A stretch of DNA of 64,000 nt from Sphingomonas sp. IW22 (GCF_041321155.1 NZ_JBGGWB010000001.1:186001-250000), one strand, 5' to 3'; counted from the first letter of the stretch, positions 9,279 through 17,794 are shown. Notes: generated by a model not told the origin, from the sequence alone. Numbers and translations: made by a program.

Positions 9279-9344
9279 GGCGCCCTGCGCCCCGGCCCCA
9301 TAGGGTGCACGGCGAATAAAGGCGAACCGCCACGGGGAGGAAGA

Positions 9345-10811
9345 ATGGAAAAGCCGCGCCAGAGCCGGGCCGCGTTGTGGAACATCTCGTTCGGCTTCTT
9401 CGGCATCCAGATCGCCTTTGCCCTGCAAAACGCCAATGTCAGCCGCATATTCCAGTCGCTGGGCGGGGAGATCGACCAGCTCGCGTTTCTATGGATCGCG
9501 GGGCCGGTAACGGGCCTTATCGTCCAGCCGTTGATCGGCCATTATTCGGACCGGACGTGGAGCCGCTTTGGTCGCCGCCGCCCCTTTTTCCTGGCAGGCG
9601 CGGTTCTGGCGGCGGTGGCGCTTCTGGGGATGCCCCATGCGGGCGCGCTGCTGGTCGCGGCGATGATGTTGTGGCTGCTCGACGCGTCGCTGAACGTGTC
9701 GATGGAGCCGTTTCGCGCCTTTGTCGGCGATATGCTGGGCAAGGATCAGCAGACTGCTGGCTATGCCTTTCAGACTGCCTTTATTGGCGCGGGTGCCGTG
9801 ATCGGATCGATCGCGCCGGAAGTGCTGAACTCGCTTGGCGTCGCCAATACCGCGCCTGCCGGGGTGATACCGCCATCGGTGCGCTATGCCTTTTATATCG
9901 GCGCGGCGGCGATCCTGCTGGCGGTGCTGTGGACCGTGATCAGCACGCGCGAATATTCGCCGGAGCAGATGGCGGCCTTTTCGGGGCCACAGGCGGTCGC
10001 CGCACATGACGCGCCGGTCGTTGCGCCCGCCAACGGGCCGCTTTGGATCGTTGGTGGTGCTGCCATCTGTATCGCGGTGCGGCTGCTGGCGCTGGACAAG
10101 GCTGTCTATATTCTGGGCGGCGCGCTGATCGCGTTCGGCATCGCACGCATCGTCGCACGATCCTTCGCGGCGCGTGGCGTGCGCGACAATGTGCTGGTGC
10201 AGATCAACTCTGACCTGGCGCAGATGCCGCCGGTCATGCGGCGGCTGGCGCTGGTGCAGTTCTTTGCATGGTCGGCGCTGTTCGTGATGTGGATTTACAC
10301 GACGCCGGTCGTGACCCGATATGTGTTCGGATCGGCTGACCCCACCAGCGCAGCTTATAACGATGGTGCCGATTGGGTGGGCATCCTGTTCGCCACCTAT
10401 AACGGCGTCGCCGCAATCGGAGCGTTCGTGCTGCCATGGTTGGCGGCGCGCATCGGCAAGACGCGCACGCATGTCATCGGCCTGTTGAGCGGCGCGCTGG
10501 GCTTTGGCCTGTTCCTGCTGTTGCGCGATCCCCTCACCCTGCTGGTTGCAGAGCTGTTCATCGGCATTGCCTGGGCGTCGATCCTGACCATGCCCTATGC
10601 CATTCTGGCCGGCTGCCTCGATCCCCGTAAATACGGGGTTTATATGGGCCTGTTCAACATCTTCATCGTCCTGCCGCAGTTGATCGTGGCAACAGTAATG
10701 GGCGCGGTGATCAACGCCTTTTTCCCCGACGAGCCGCTATGGACCATGGGCATCGCGGCGGGCGTGATGGTGCTGGCCGCAATTTCGATGCTGCGGGTGC
10801 GCGAAGCCTGA
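9345..10811 (+). CDS. MFS sugar permease (SLC45/MalY-like maltose transporter)
   Basis: A 488-residue inner-membrane major facilitator. Hydrophobic segments cover the whole protein. The loop between TM2 and TM3 reads GHYSDRTWSRFGRRRPF (about 65-81), a signature of SLC45-like sucrose/maltose transporters and GPH-type symporters. The strong SD GGGGAGGAAG precedes the ATG. It lies 66 bp after lacI and opposite the amylolytic operon, so it should carry maltose or maltodextrins from the periplasm to the cytoplasmic glucosidase, as MalY does in Caulobacter. Substrate is inferred from context. Confidence 0.88.
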   Translation: MEKPRQSRAALWNISFGFFGIQIAFALQNANVSRIFQSLGGEIDQLAFLWIAGPVTGLIVQPLIGHYSDRTWSRFGRRRPFFLAGAVLAAVALLGMPHAGALLVAAMMLWLLDASLNVSMEPFRAFVGDMLGKDQQTAGYAFQTAFIGAGAVIGSIAPEVLNSLGVANTAPAGVIPPSVRYAFYIGAAAILLAVLWTVISTREYSPEQMAAFSGPQAVAAHDAPVVAPANGPLWIVGGAAICIAVRLLALDKAVYILGGALIAFGIARIVARSFAARGVRDNVLVQINSDLAQMPPVMRRLALVQFFAWSALFVMWIYTTPVVTRYVFGSADPTSAAYNDGADWVGILFATYNGVAAIGAFVLPWLAARIGKTRTHVIGLLSGALGFGLFLLLRDPLTLLVAELFIGIAWASILTMPYAILAGCLDPRKYGVYMGLFNIFIVLPQLIVATVMGAVINAFFPDEPLWTMGIAAGVMVLAAISMLRVREA

Positions 10812-10875
10812 CGCGTCCGGTTTCGCTTTCAAGTGTCATGGTTCGGCATTACACTTGGGTGAATTGGAGGGACCG

Positions 10876-11883
10876 ATGGGCATTCTCGATTTTCTGAAAA
10901 AGCAGTTCGTCGACGTCATCGACTGGGTGGAGGAACCGGGCGATCTGGCCATCCGCTATCCGATGCAGGACCGCGAGATCCAGAACGGCGCCCAGCTGAC
11001 GGTGCGAGAGGGTCAGGTCGCGTTCTTCTATAACGAAGGGCAGATGGCCGACGCGTTCGGCCCCGGCCAGCATACGCTGAACACCGCCAACCTGCCGCTG
11101 ATGACCGCGCTGCAGAACTGGGACAAGGGCTTCAAGTCGCCGTTCAAGGCCGACGTGCTGTTCTTTACGCAAAAGGAACAGGCGGGCCTGAAATGGGGCA
11201 CGGCGCAGCCCGTCACCGTGCGCGACAAGGAATTCGGGCCGCTCCGCATCCGCGCGTTCGGCGGTTACAGCTTCCGGATCGAGGAACCGCCGGTGTTCCA
11301 GGCCAAGCTGATGGGCACGCTGGAACGGGTGCGCGTTGGCGATGTGGAGGGGCAATTGCGCTCCGCCATCGCGACGCAACTGGCCACCTCGCTCGGCCGC
11401 AGCGAATTCGGCTTTGTCGACATGGCCGCCGATCAGGATGCAATGTCGCAGCGGCTTCGCGAAATGGTCCAGCCCGCCTTCACCCAATGGGGGCTTAGCT
11501 GCCAGACCTTCTTCGTCGAAAGCCTGTCGCTGCCCGATGAAGTCCAGAAATATCTCGACAAGGCGTCCTCGATGCGGGTTGTCGGCGACCTCGACCGCTT
11601 CGTGAAGTTTCAGAGCGCCGATGCCATCGAAAAGGCGGCGGGCGCGGAAGGCGGCGTCGCCGGAATGGGCGTGGGTGCCGGTGCGGGCATGGCGCTGGGA
11701 CAGGCGATGGCCGCTGGTCTTGGCGGCGGCGCGGCAAGTGGTGCCGGCATGGTTGCCGGGGCGACCGGGGGCGAAGATCCCTATGTCCAGATCGAAAAGC
11801 TGCACAAGCTGCTGACCATCGGCGCGATCAGTCAGAGCGATTTCGACGCCAAAAAGGCCGAATTGCTCGGCCGCATTCGTTAA
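10876..11883 (+). CDS. SPFH-domain protein with C-terminal SHOCT motif
   Basis: A 335-residue protein of the bacterial SPFH family related to YdjI-type 'virion core' proteins. The order is an N-terminal SPFH/band-7 core (about 15-240; FRIEEPPVFQ, TFFVESLSLPDEVQKYLDK), a Gly/Ala/Met-rich linker (about 255-300), and a C-terminal SHOCT helix pair (YVQIEKLHKLLTIGAI...AELLGRIR). No transmembrane segment is evident. ATG at 10876 is chosen because GGAGG lies just upstream; an upstream in-frame start would span that SD. It heads a co-directional run reaching the SAM decarboxylase gene at 17794. SPFH proteins usually form membrane-scaffolding oligomers; a scaffold role for the downstream system is inferred. 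Confidence 0.88.
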   Translation: MGILDFLKKQFVDVIDWVEEPGDLAIRYPMQDREIQNGAQLTVREGQVAFFYNEGQMADAFGPGQHTLNTANLPLMTALQNWDKGFKSPFKADVLFFTQKEQAGLKWGTAQPVTVRDKEFGPLRIRAFGGYSFRIEEPPVFQAKLMGTLERVRVGDVEGQLRSAIATQLATSLGRSEFGFVDMAADQDAMSQRLREMVQPAFTQWGLSCQTFFVESLSLPDEVQKYLDKASSMRVVGDLDRFVKFQSADAIEKAAGAEGGVAGMGVGAGAGMALGQAMAAGLGGGAASGAGMVAGATGGEDPYVQIEKLHKLLTIGAISQSDFDAKKAELLGRIR

Positions 11884-11891
11884 GGGGAAGC

Positions 11892-11914
11892 CCCCTCCCA
11901 GCCAGAGGGAGGGG
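11892..11914. repeat. Perfect 8-bp inverted repeat between SPFH and DUF4178 genes
   Basis: CCCCTCCC (11892-11899) and GGGAGGGG (11907-11914) flank a 7-nt loop, directly after the SPFH stop codon. There is no T-run on either strand. It may be a dispersed intergenic palindrome or an attenuator setting higher expression of the SPFH scaffold than of the downstream genes. Confidence 0.55.
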
Positions 11915-11932
11915 ACGCCGGGGCCGCATGTC

Positions 11933-12601
11933 ATGCTGACTTTATCCTGCCCCAATTGCGGGGCACCCGTGACGTTCCGCTCGGCTGCGCTGCCGACGCG
12001 GGTGTGCGAGAATTGCCGGTCGATGCTGGTTCGCACCGACGATGGCGTTGGCATCGCCGGGGAACAGGCCGCCCTGCCCTTTGACGTCAGCCCGATCCAG
12101 ATCGGCACGCGCGGCCAGTTCGCGGGGCGCGGGTTCGAGGTGATCGGCCGTGTGCGTTGGTCATGGACTGACGGATCATGGAACGAATGGCTGTGCCTGT
12201 TCGAGGGCGATCGCCATGGCTGGCTGGCCGAAGCGATGGGCCAGTTCATGATGACCTTCGAACGCGACCTCGCCGGCATGGCCTCGGACGAGTTGAACCG
12301 CATTGCACGGGGCAGCCCCGCCATCCCCGGTCGCCGCGCGATGGTCGACGGTCAGGAAATGACGATTGCCGATGCGCGCGAAGTCAGCTGCATCGCGGCG
12401 GAGGGCGAGTTGCCGTTCGTGGCACCACCGGGCTGGACGATCTATTCGGTGGATCTGCGCGCCCCCGACGGCCGCCTCGCCACCCTTCAACGTGAGGGGG
12501 ATCAGGCGTGGTTCTATGACGGGCGCTATGTGACGCTGGCCGACCTGAAGGCGACCGGTCTGCGCGCGATCGAAGGCTGGGCGATGCCGCAATATGGCTG
12601 A
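11933..12601 (+). CDS. Zinc-ribbon DUF4178 protein (first copy)
   Basis: A 222-residue protein. A four-cysteine zinc ribbon sits at the N-terminus (CPNC at 6-9, CENC at 25-28), followed by a DUF4178 domain (about 48-215) with the typical GTRGQFAGRGFEVIGRV opening and a DGSWNEWLCLFEG segment. No membrane segment is visible. The molecular function of DUF4178 is unknown; it is found with SPFH, DUF350 and polyamine-synthesis genes. The 3' end overlaps the next DUF4178 gene by 8 bp, so the two are translationally coupled paralogues. Confidence 0.85.
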   Translation: MLTLSCPNCGAPVTFRSAALPTRVCENCRSMLVRTDDGVGIAGEQAALPFDVSPIQIGTRGQFAGRGFEVIGRVRWSWTDGSWNEWLCLFEGDRHGWLAEAMGQFMMTFERDLAGMASDELNRIARGSPAIPGRRAMVDGQEMTIADAREVSCIAAEGELPFVAPPGWTIYSVDLRAPDGRLATLQREGDQAWFYDGRYVTLADLKATGLRAIEGWAMPQYG

Positions 12602-13931
12602 AGCACCCGCCGCCGCCGCGCTTAGCTGCCCCAATTGCGGCGGCACGATCACGCTGCGCGCCGCCGGTCATTCGGTGACGGTGGCGTGCGAATATTGCGC
12701 CAGCATCCTCGACGTCAGCCAGCCGCAGGTGCGGTTGATCACGCGCTACCGTGAAAAGACGGCCCGGCTCGCCATTCCGCTTGGCGCGCGCGGCACGCTG
12801 GACGGGATCGAGTGGGAAATGGTCGGCTGGATGGCGCGCAGCGACAGCGGCTATCCGTGGCAGGAATTTCTGCTGTTCAACCCCTATCACGGCTATCGCT
12901 GGCTGATCGAACAGCGCAGCGGATGGAGCTTGGGGGAGCAGCTGACGCTCACCCCCACCGGCGGATCGCGCGGGCTGGTGGTGGATGGGGAGGAATATCG
13001 CCCGTTCTTTGCAAATGGCACGGCGCGCGTCGATGACGTGGTGGGCGAGTTCTACTGGCGCGTGCGGCGCGGCGATGTCGTTCGCACCGACGATTGGGTC
13101 CGCTCCGGCGCGATGCTGTCACGCGAAGCCGATGACCGCGAAGTCAGCTGGTCGCGGTCGCGCTGGCTGCCGCGCGGCACGGTCGAGCAGGCCTTTGGCG
13201 TCGCTGGCCATGGTCGCCCCTGGCCGCCCCTGCCCCACCAGCCATCGCCAGCCTATCCGTTCCTGAAGCGGGCTATGGTGATCGCCGCAGTGGCAATCGC
13301 GGCGCTGATCCTGGGCGCGATCATGAACGCGGGAGGCCGCACGCTTTGGCAGGGCTATGCCGACATTGCCGCAGACGGGCGGGAACAACAGATCACCGTC
13401 GGCCCGATCGAACTCACGCGTCCACGTCAGCGCGTACGTGTGGTGGCAGAGGTGCCCGCGCTGTCGAACGGCTGGGTCGATCTCGCCTACACATTGGTCG
13501 ACCGCAGCAATCAGGCCAGCTTCACCGCGTCAAAGGCGGCCGAGCGCTATTCGGGTCGTGATTCCGATGGCGCCTGGAGCGAGGGGTCGCGCGGCGCCAG
13601 CGCCGATTTCGCCGCCCTGCCCGCCGGCAGCTATGACCTTATCGTCGATTACAAGGGCAACAAATGGGTCGATCCGTCGCGCGCGGGTGGCGGCTCTAGT
13701 TTCTGGAACAGCGCGCCGGACGATGACGGCCAGCCCGACTGGCGGCGTGACAGCACCGCGCCGCGTGTTGAAATCGCGGTGATCAGCCGCACCGGGACCG
13801 GTTTTGGCGTGTTCTTCGTCATGCTGCTTCTGGTGCTGGCGCCGCTGGGCGTCGCACTGCTGATCCACGCCCAGTTCGAACATGCCCGCCGCGCCGAAAG
13901 CGATTTCGCGCCCACCAGCGACGAGGACTGA
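12594..13931 (+). CDS. Zinc-ribbon DUF4178 membrane protein (second copy)
   Basis: A 445-residue paralogue of the upstream protein. The zinc ribbon has Cys12, 15, 32 and 35. A DUF4178 region follows (about 60-205; GARGTLDGIEWEMVGWM, LFNPYHGYRWLIEQ). Two transmembrane helices lie at about 224-246 and 402-424, with a roughly 150-residue beta-rich domain between them that is probably extracytoplasmic. The topology suggests a cytoplasmic zinc-ribbon/DUF4178 part anchored to the membrane and an outside sensor-like domain. The 8-bp overlap with the preceding gene and the close downstream genes indicate one operon. Function unknown. Confidence 0.85.
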   Translation: MAEAPAAAALSCPNCGGTITLRAAGHSVTVACEYCASILDVSQPQVRLITRYREKTARLAIPLGARGTLDGIEWEMVGWMARSDSGYPWQEFLLFNPYHGYRWLIEQRSGWSLGEQLTLTPTGGSRGLVVDGEEYRPFFANGTARVDDVVGEFYWRVRRGDVVRTDDWVRSGAMLSREADDREVSWSRSRWLPRGTVEQAFGVAGHGRPWPPLPHQPSPAYPFLKRAMVIAAVAIAALILGAIMNAGGRTLWQGYADIAADGREQQITVGPIELTRPRQRVRVVAEVPALSNGWVDLAYTLVDRSNQASFTASKAAERYSGRDSDGAWSEGSRGASADFAALPAGSYDLIVDYKGNKWVDPSRAGGGSSFWNSAPDDDGQPDWRRDSTAPRVEIAVISRTGTGFGVFFVMLLLVLAPLGVALLIHAQFEHARRAESDFAPTSDED

Positions 13932-13935
13932 CGCC

Positions 13936-14100
13936 ATGCGGACCAGCATCTTTCTCTACGCCTTGTGGTGCCTCGGCATGGTGGGCCTGTTCATGCTGGC
14001 CAGCGCCAATGCATGGTCGCCCTTTGCCGACGGGCGGCGCGGCGCCCGTGGCGGCGGGGGCGGCGGCGTCATCTTTATCGGCGGCCCGAACCATAAATAA
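13936..14100 (+). CDS. 54-residue membrane miniprotein with polyglycine tail
   Basis: An unrecognised small protein. One hydrophobic helix (about residues 4-22, IFLYALWCLGMVGLFMLA) is followed by a basic linker and a poly-Gly stretch ending VIFIGGPNHK. The ATG at 13936 lies 4 bp after the upstream stop codon, and the next gene begins 12 bp further on, so it is embedded in the operon. The exposed Gly-rich tail could be a substrate or tether for the associated enzymes, but that is speculation. Confidence 0.7.
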   Translation: MRTSIFLYALWCLGMVGLFMLASANAWSPFADGRRGARGGGGGGVIFIGGPNHK

Positions 14101-14112
14101 GGGGACATCAAG

Positions 14113-14325
14113 ATGGTCACGTCACTCGCAACCTTTCTCAACACCCTGCTCTATGCCGGGGTCGGTATTTTCGTTTTCCTGGTCGGCTTCTTCATCCTCG
14201 ACAAGCTGACGCCGGGGAAACTGTGGGCCGAGATCCATGACCAGCGTAATATCGGCGTCGCGATCGTCGCAGGCGCGATGGCGCTGGGCCTGGCGATCAT
14301 CGTCTCCGCCGCCATTCATGGCTGA
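14113..14325 (+). CDS. DUF350 (YjfL-like) small membrane protein
   Basis: A 70-residue protein with two transmembrane helices (about 8-28 and 47-67) and the short polar loop LTPGKLWAEIHDQRNIGVAI, typical of single-repeat DUF350/YjfL proteins. The SD AAGGGGA lies upstream of the ATG. Its end overlaps the aminopropyltransferase start by 8 bp (ATGGCTGA). DUF350 proteins occur in E. coli yjf-type operons beside PspA-like, DUF4178 and glutathionylspermidine- or spermidine-synthase-like genes. The function is not known; a membrane partner of the polyamine enzyme is inferred. Confidence 0.85.
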   Translation: MVTSLATFLNTLLYAGVGIFVFLVGFFILDKLTPGKLWAEIHDQRNIGVAIVAGAMALGLAIIVSAAIHG

Positions 14326-15847
14326 GAACGACCCGGCGGCGGCGCGAAAGGTTACGGCACCGGCGGGCGCACTGCTCGTCTCGGCCTTTGTCGTCGCGAC
14401 GTGCGGCCTTGTCTACGAACTGCTCGCCTCCACCATTGCCAGCTATCTGCTGGGCGACAGCGTCACGCAGTTTTCGACCGTCATCGGCACCTATCTGTTC
14501 GCGATGGGGATCGGCAGCTGGTGTTCGCGCTATGTGAAGCGCGGCGAGTTGCGGCTGTTCGTCCGCACCGAATTGCTGATCGCGGTGATCGGCGGATCGT
14601 CAGCGGCGCTGTTGTTCATGCTGTTTCCGCTGGTCGAACATTTCCGTATCGCGCTGTACGGCATTGTGCTGGCGATCGGGTTTCTCGTCGGGCTGGAAAT
14701 CCCGCTGCTGATCCGCATCCTGAAGGATTTCGATTTCCGGGAAACGGTGTCGAGCGTCCTTACGTTCGACTATGTCGGCGCGCTGGCGGCGTCGTTGCTG
14801 TTCCCCCTGGTGCTGATGCCGCATCTGGGCATGATCCGAACCGGCTTTGCGTTCGGCATCGCGAATGCCGCCGTCGCGCTGGCGCTCTTGTTGGCCCTCC
14901 CACGCGGGCGGCGAATGCGGGGTGAGGTGGTGGCCGCCATCATCATCCTGATCGGCCTGTCGGGCGGCATGGTCGCCGCTGATCGGCTGCAACGCTGGGG
15001 CGAGCAGGCGGGCTACGGGGAGCCGGTGGTCTATGCCCGCTCCAGCCGGTTTCAGCGCATCGTGCTGACCCGGCGGGGCGACGATCTGCGCCTGTATCTG
15101 AACGGCAATCTGCAATTCTCCTCCCGTGACGAGTATCGCTATCACGAGGCCCTCGTGCATCCTGCGCTGGGCCGGGTAGCCGAACCTGCGCGCGTGCTTA
15201 TCATGGGTGGCGGCGACGGGCTGGCCGCGCGCGAAGTGTTTCGCCATCCCGGCGTGCGACAGGTGACGCTGGTCGACCTCGACCCCGAAATGACCGCGCT
15301 GTTCCGCGATACGCCGTCGCTGGCGGCGCTGAATGGCGGCGCGCTGGCCGATCCTCGCATGACGGTGATCAACGCCGACGCCTTTCGCTGGGCGCGTGAA
15401 GCGACGGGGCAGTATGACGCCATCGTCGTCGATTTCCCCGATCCGGTCGATTATTCGGTGGGCAAGCTCTACACCGACAATTTCTATGCCCAGGTCCGCC
15501 GTCTGCTGGCGCCCGGCGGCATGATGGTCGTGCAATCGACGTCGCCGCTGATCGCGCCTGACGCTTACTGGACGGTCGCGACGACGCTGGAATCGGTGGG
15601 GTTCAGCACACGTGGCTATCACGCCTATGTCCCCAGTTTCGGAGAATGGGGCTTTACGCTGGCGTCGCTGGCGCCGATCCCTGCAAACGCGCGCTTCCCA
15701 GATGGTCGGTTCCTGACCGCGGGCAGTGAGGCGCCGCTATTCGCCTTCCCCCCGGACATGGCCCGCCGGCCGGTCGAAGTGAACCGGCTGGACAATCAGT
15801 CGCTGGTACGCGTGTTCGACGCGGCGTGGAGCCAGTATGAAGGCTGA
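14318..15847 (+). CDS. Membrane-embedded polyamine aminopropyltransferase (spermidine synthase-like)
   Basis: A 509-residue fusion of an N-terminal polytopic membrane region (about seven helices within residues 15-225) and a C-terminal class I methyltransferase-fold aminopropyltransferase (about 245-480). Catalytic-domain motifs are NGNLQFSSRDEYRYHEALVH, the decarboxy-SAM site VLIMGGGDGLAAREV and VTLVDLDPEM, the catalytic-Asp segment AIVVDFPDP, and LAPGGMMVVQ. The enzyme should transfer an aminopropyl group from decarboxylated SAM to an amine at the membrane. The ATG at 14318 is supported by the 8-bp overlap with the DUF350 gene; an out-of-phase upstream start is a shadow. The decarboxy-SAM donor would come from the SpeD-like protein two genes downstream. 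The acceptor is unknown. Confidence 0.9.
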   Translation: MAENDPAAARKVTAPAGALLVSAFVVATCGLVYELLASTIASYLLGDSVTQFSTVIGTYLFAMGIGSWCSRYVKRGELRLFVRTELLIAVIGGSSAALLFMLFPLVEHFRIALYGIVLAIGFLVGLEIPLLIRILKDFDFRETVSSVLTFDYVGALAASLLFPLVLMPHLGMIRTGFAFGIANAAVALALLLALPRGRRMRGEVVAAIIILIGLSGGMVAADRLQRWGEQAGYGEPVVYARSSRFQRIVLTRRGDDLRLYLNGNLQFSSRDEYRYHEALVHPALGRVAEPARVLIMGGGDGLAAREVFRHPGVRQVTLVDLDPEMTALFRDTPSLAALNGGALADPRMTVINADAFRWAREATGQYDAIVVDFPDPVDYSVGKLYTDNFYAQVRRLLAPGGMMVVQSTSPLIAPDAYWTVATTLESVGFSTRGYHAYVPSFGEWGFTLASLAPIPANARFPDGRFLTAGSEAPLFAFPPDMARRPVEVNRLDNQSLVRVFDAAWSQYEG

Positions 15848-17438
15848 CCGGCGTACCGCCATCGGCCTTGGCGCCGGCGCTATGGCCGTCGCGGGCGGCG
15901 GCGCGGCGCTCGCCTTTCGCAGCGCACCCATCCCACCCGGTCTGGTCGAGGGGGCCGACGCCGCGCGCGGGCACCGCTTGCGGCAAGGCGGCTTCCCCGC
16001 CCCCAGTCGGACGGAACGGACGGGAATCGTCATCGTCGGCGGCGGCATTGCCGGACTGTCTGCGGGATGGACGCTGGCGGAGGCGGGCTTCACCGATTTC
16101 CGCCTGCTGGAGATAGAGGACGCGACCGGCGGCAATGCCCGCAGCGGCGCGAATGCGGTGTCAGCCTACCCGCTGGGCGCCCATTATCTGCCAGTCCCCA
16201 ATCGGGAGGCGGTGGCGCTGCGGCGGATGCTGGCCCGGCTGGGGATCATCACGGGGGAAGCCGACGGCCTACCCGTCTATGACCCGGCACAGCTATGCGC
16301 CGACCTTCAGGAACGACTGTTGTGGCGTGGCCGCTGGCAGGAGGGGCTGGTGCCGACAACTGGCCTCAGGCCAAAGGATCGCGCCGATCTCACCCGGTTC
16401 GAGCAATTGATGGCAGAGGCCCGCACCGCCATCGGGCGCGACGGACGGCCCGCCTTTGCCACGCCGATTGCCTATAGCTCTCACGACCCCGACTGGCTGG
16501 CGCTCGATCAGCAGACTTTTGCCGAATGGCTGGATGCGCGCGGGCTGACGTCCCCCGTGCTGCGCGCGCATGTGCGCTATGCCATGCGCGACGATTACGG
16601 GACCGAACCGGATGCCACGTCCGCATGGGCGGGTGTGCATTATTGGGCGGGGCGGCGCGGCCATGCGGCGGCGCGTGTCGCCGACAATGTGCTCACCTGG
16701 CCCGGCGGCAACGGCCATCTGGCACAAGCCATGGCCGCGCGCTTTCGCGACCGGATCATCACTGGGCAGATCGTTCACCGCGTCGCGCGTGAGGGTGGCA
16801 GTGCCATTGTCGACCGCTTCGATACGGCCAACGCCACCACGACGCGCATCCACGCGGATGCCGCCATATTGGCGACGCCGTTGTTCATCAGCGCGCGGCT
16901 GTGCGGCGAATTGGGCGACATGTCGGCCTGCACCTATGCCCCATGGCTGGTCGCCAATGTCACGGTTGCCCATGCGCCGCGCGGGCCGGGCGTTCCGCTG
17001 GCATGGGATAATGTGTCGTCGACCAGCGACTCGCTCGGCTATGTCGTCGCCACGCACCAATCGCGCGCCTTGCCGGGTCAGACGGTGCTGACCTGGTATC
17101 TGCCCCTCTCGGATATGACGCCTGCAGTTGGTCGCCGTTTGTTGATCGAGCGGCCGGCCGACGAATGGAAGCGCATGGTTCGCGACGACCTGTTGGCGAT
17201 GCACCCCGATCTGGAGATTAGCGAAATCGCGCTGTCGCGATGGGGCCATGCCATGATCCGCCCCACGCCCGGCCATATCTGGACTCGCGCGCCCGCCATC
17301 ACGGCAACGCCACCGCTGTTTCTAGCGCATAGCGACCTGTCGGGCCTGTCGCTGTTCGAGGAAGCGCATTGGCAGGGAACGCGCGCTGCGGAATTGGCGA
17401 TGACGCTCATTGGCCACGGGTATGAGGCGCTGGCATGA
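15837..17438 (+). CDS. Tat-exported FAD/NAD(P)-binding amine-oxidase-like protein
   Basis: A 533-residue flavoprotein. The N-terminus (DRRTAIGLGAGAMAVAGGGA) is a twin-arginine leader, implying folded, FAD-loaded export to the periplasm. A dinucleotide-binding motif IVIVGGGIAGLSAG (about 64-77) is followed by the second-strand Glu (LLEIED) and a GG-type motif (TGGNARSG), as in flavin amine oxidases and phytoene-desaturase-like proteins. The C-terminus (LFLAHSDLSGLSLFEEAHWQGTRAAE) resembles the family's closing FAD contact. It overlaps the aminopropyltransferase by 11 bp and the SAM decarboxylase by 4 bp, so all three are coupled. A polyamine-oxidising role is inferred only from context. Confidence 0.82.
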   Translation: MKADRRTAIGLGAGAMAVAGGGAALAFRSAPIPPGLVEGADAARGHRLRQGGFPAPSRTERTGIVIVGGGIAGLSAGWTLAEAGFTDFRLLEIEDATGGNARSGANAVSAYPLGAHYLPVPNREAVALRRMLARLGIITGEADGLPVYDPAQLCADLQERLLWRGRWQEGLVPTTGLRPKDRADLTRFEQLMAEARTAIGRDGRPAFATPIAYSSHDPDWLALDQQTFAEWLDARGLTSPVLRAHVRYAMRDDYGTEPDATSAWAGVHYWAGRRGHAAARVADNVLTWPGGNGHLAQAMAARFRDRIITGQIVHRVAREGGSAIVDRFDTANATTTRIHADAAILATPLFISARLCGELGDMSACTYAPWLVANVTVAHAPRGPGVPLAWDNVSSTSDSLGYVVATHQSRALPGQTVLTWYLPLSDMTPAVGRRLLIERPADEWKRMVRDDLLAMHPDLEISEIALSRWGHAMIRPTPGHIWTRAPAITATPPLFLAHSDLSGLSLFEEAHWQGTRAAELAMTLIGHGYEALA

Positions 17439-17794
17439 CCCCGCCCCCCTATGACGGCGTACATCTGATCGCGGACCTGACCGGGTGCAGCGGGCTGGAC
17501 GATGCGGCACTGATCGAGCGCGCGTTGCGTGCGGCGGCCATTGCGGCGCACGCCACCCTGATCGAGGTGCGCCTGCACGCTTTCGGGCCGGGACAGGGGA
17601 TCACCGGCGTCGCTCTGTTGGCGGAATCACACATCTCGATCCATAGCTGGCCCGAGCATGGCTATGCCGCCATCGACATTTTTGTGTGCGGACGCCGGTG
17701 CGATGCTCAGGCAGCGCTCGGCGTTTTAGCCGAAATGCTGCGCGCCACCCCGCAACATGTCCGCAGCATCAAACGCGGGTTCGGCCTGATCTAA
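17435..17794 (+). CDS. speD: S-adenosylmethionine decarboxylase proenzyme
   Basis: A 119-residue bacterial-type AdoMet decarboxylase that makes decarboxylated SAM, the aminopropyl donor. Self-cleavage is expected between Glu64 and Ser65 in LLAESHISIHSWPE, which generates the pyruvoyl group. His70 and Cys85 (DIFVCG) match the processing His and catalytic Cys of Thermotoga-type enzymes, with a constant offset of two. It overlaps the FAD protein gene by 4 bp and is the last gene of the operon. The 3' end overlaps the convergent histidine kinase gene by 4 bp. Confidence 0.93.
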   Translation: MTPPPYDGVHLIADLTGCSGLDDAALIERALRAAAIAAHATLIEVRLHAFGPGQGITGVALLAESHISIHSWPEHGYAAIDIFVCGRRCDAQAALGVLAEMLRATPQHVRSIKRGFGLI

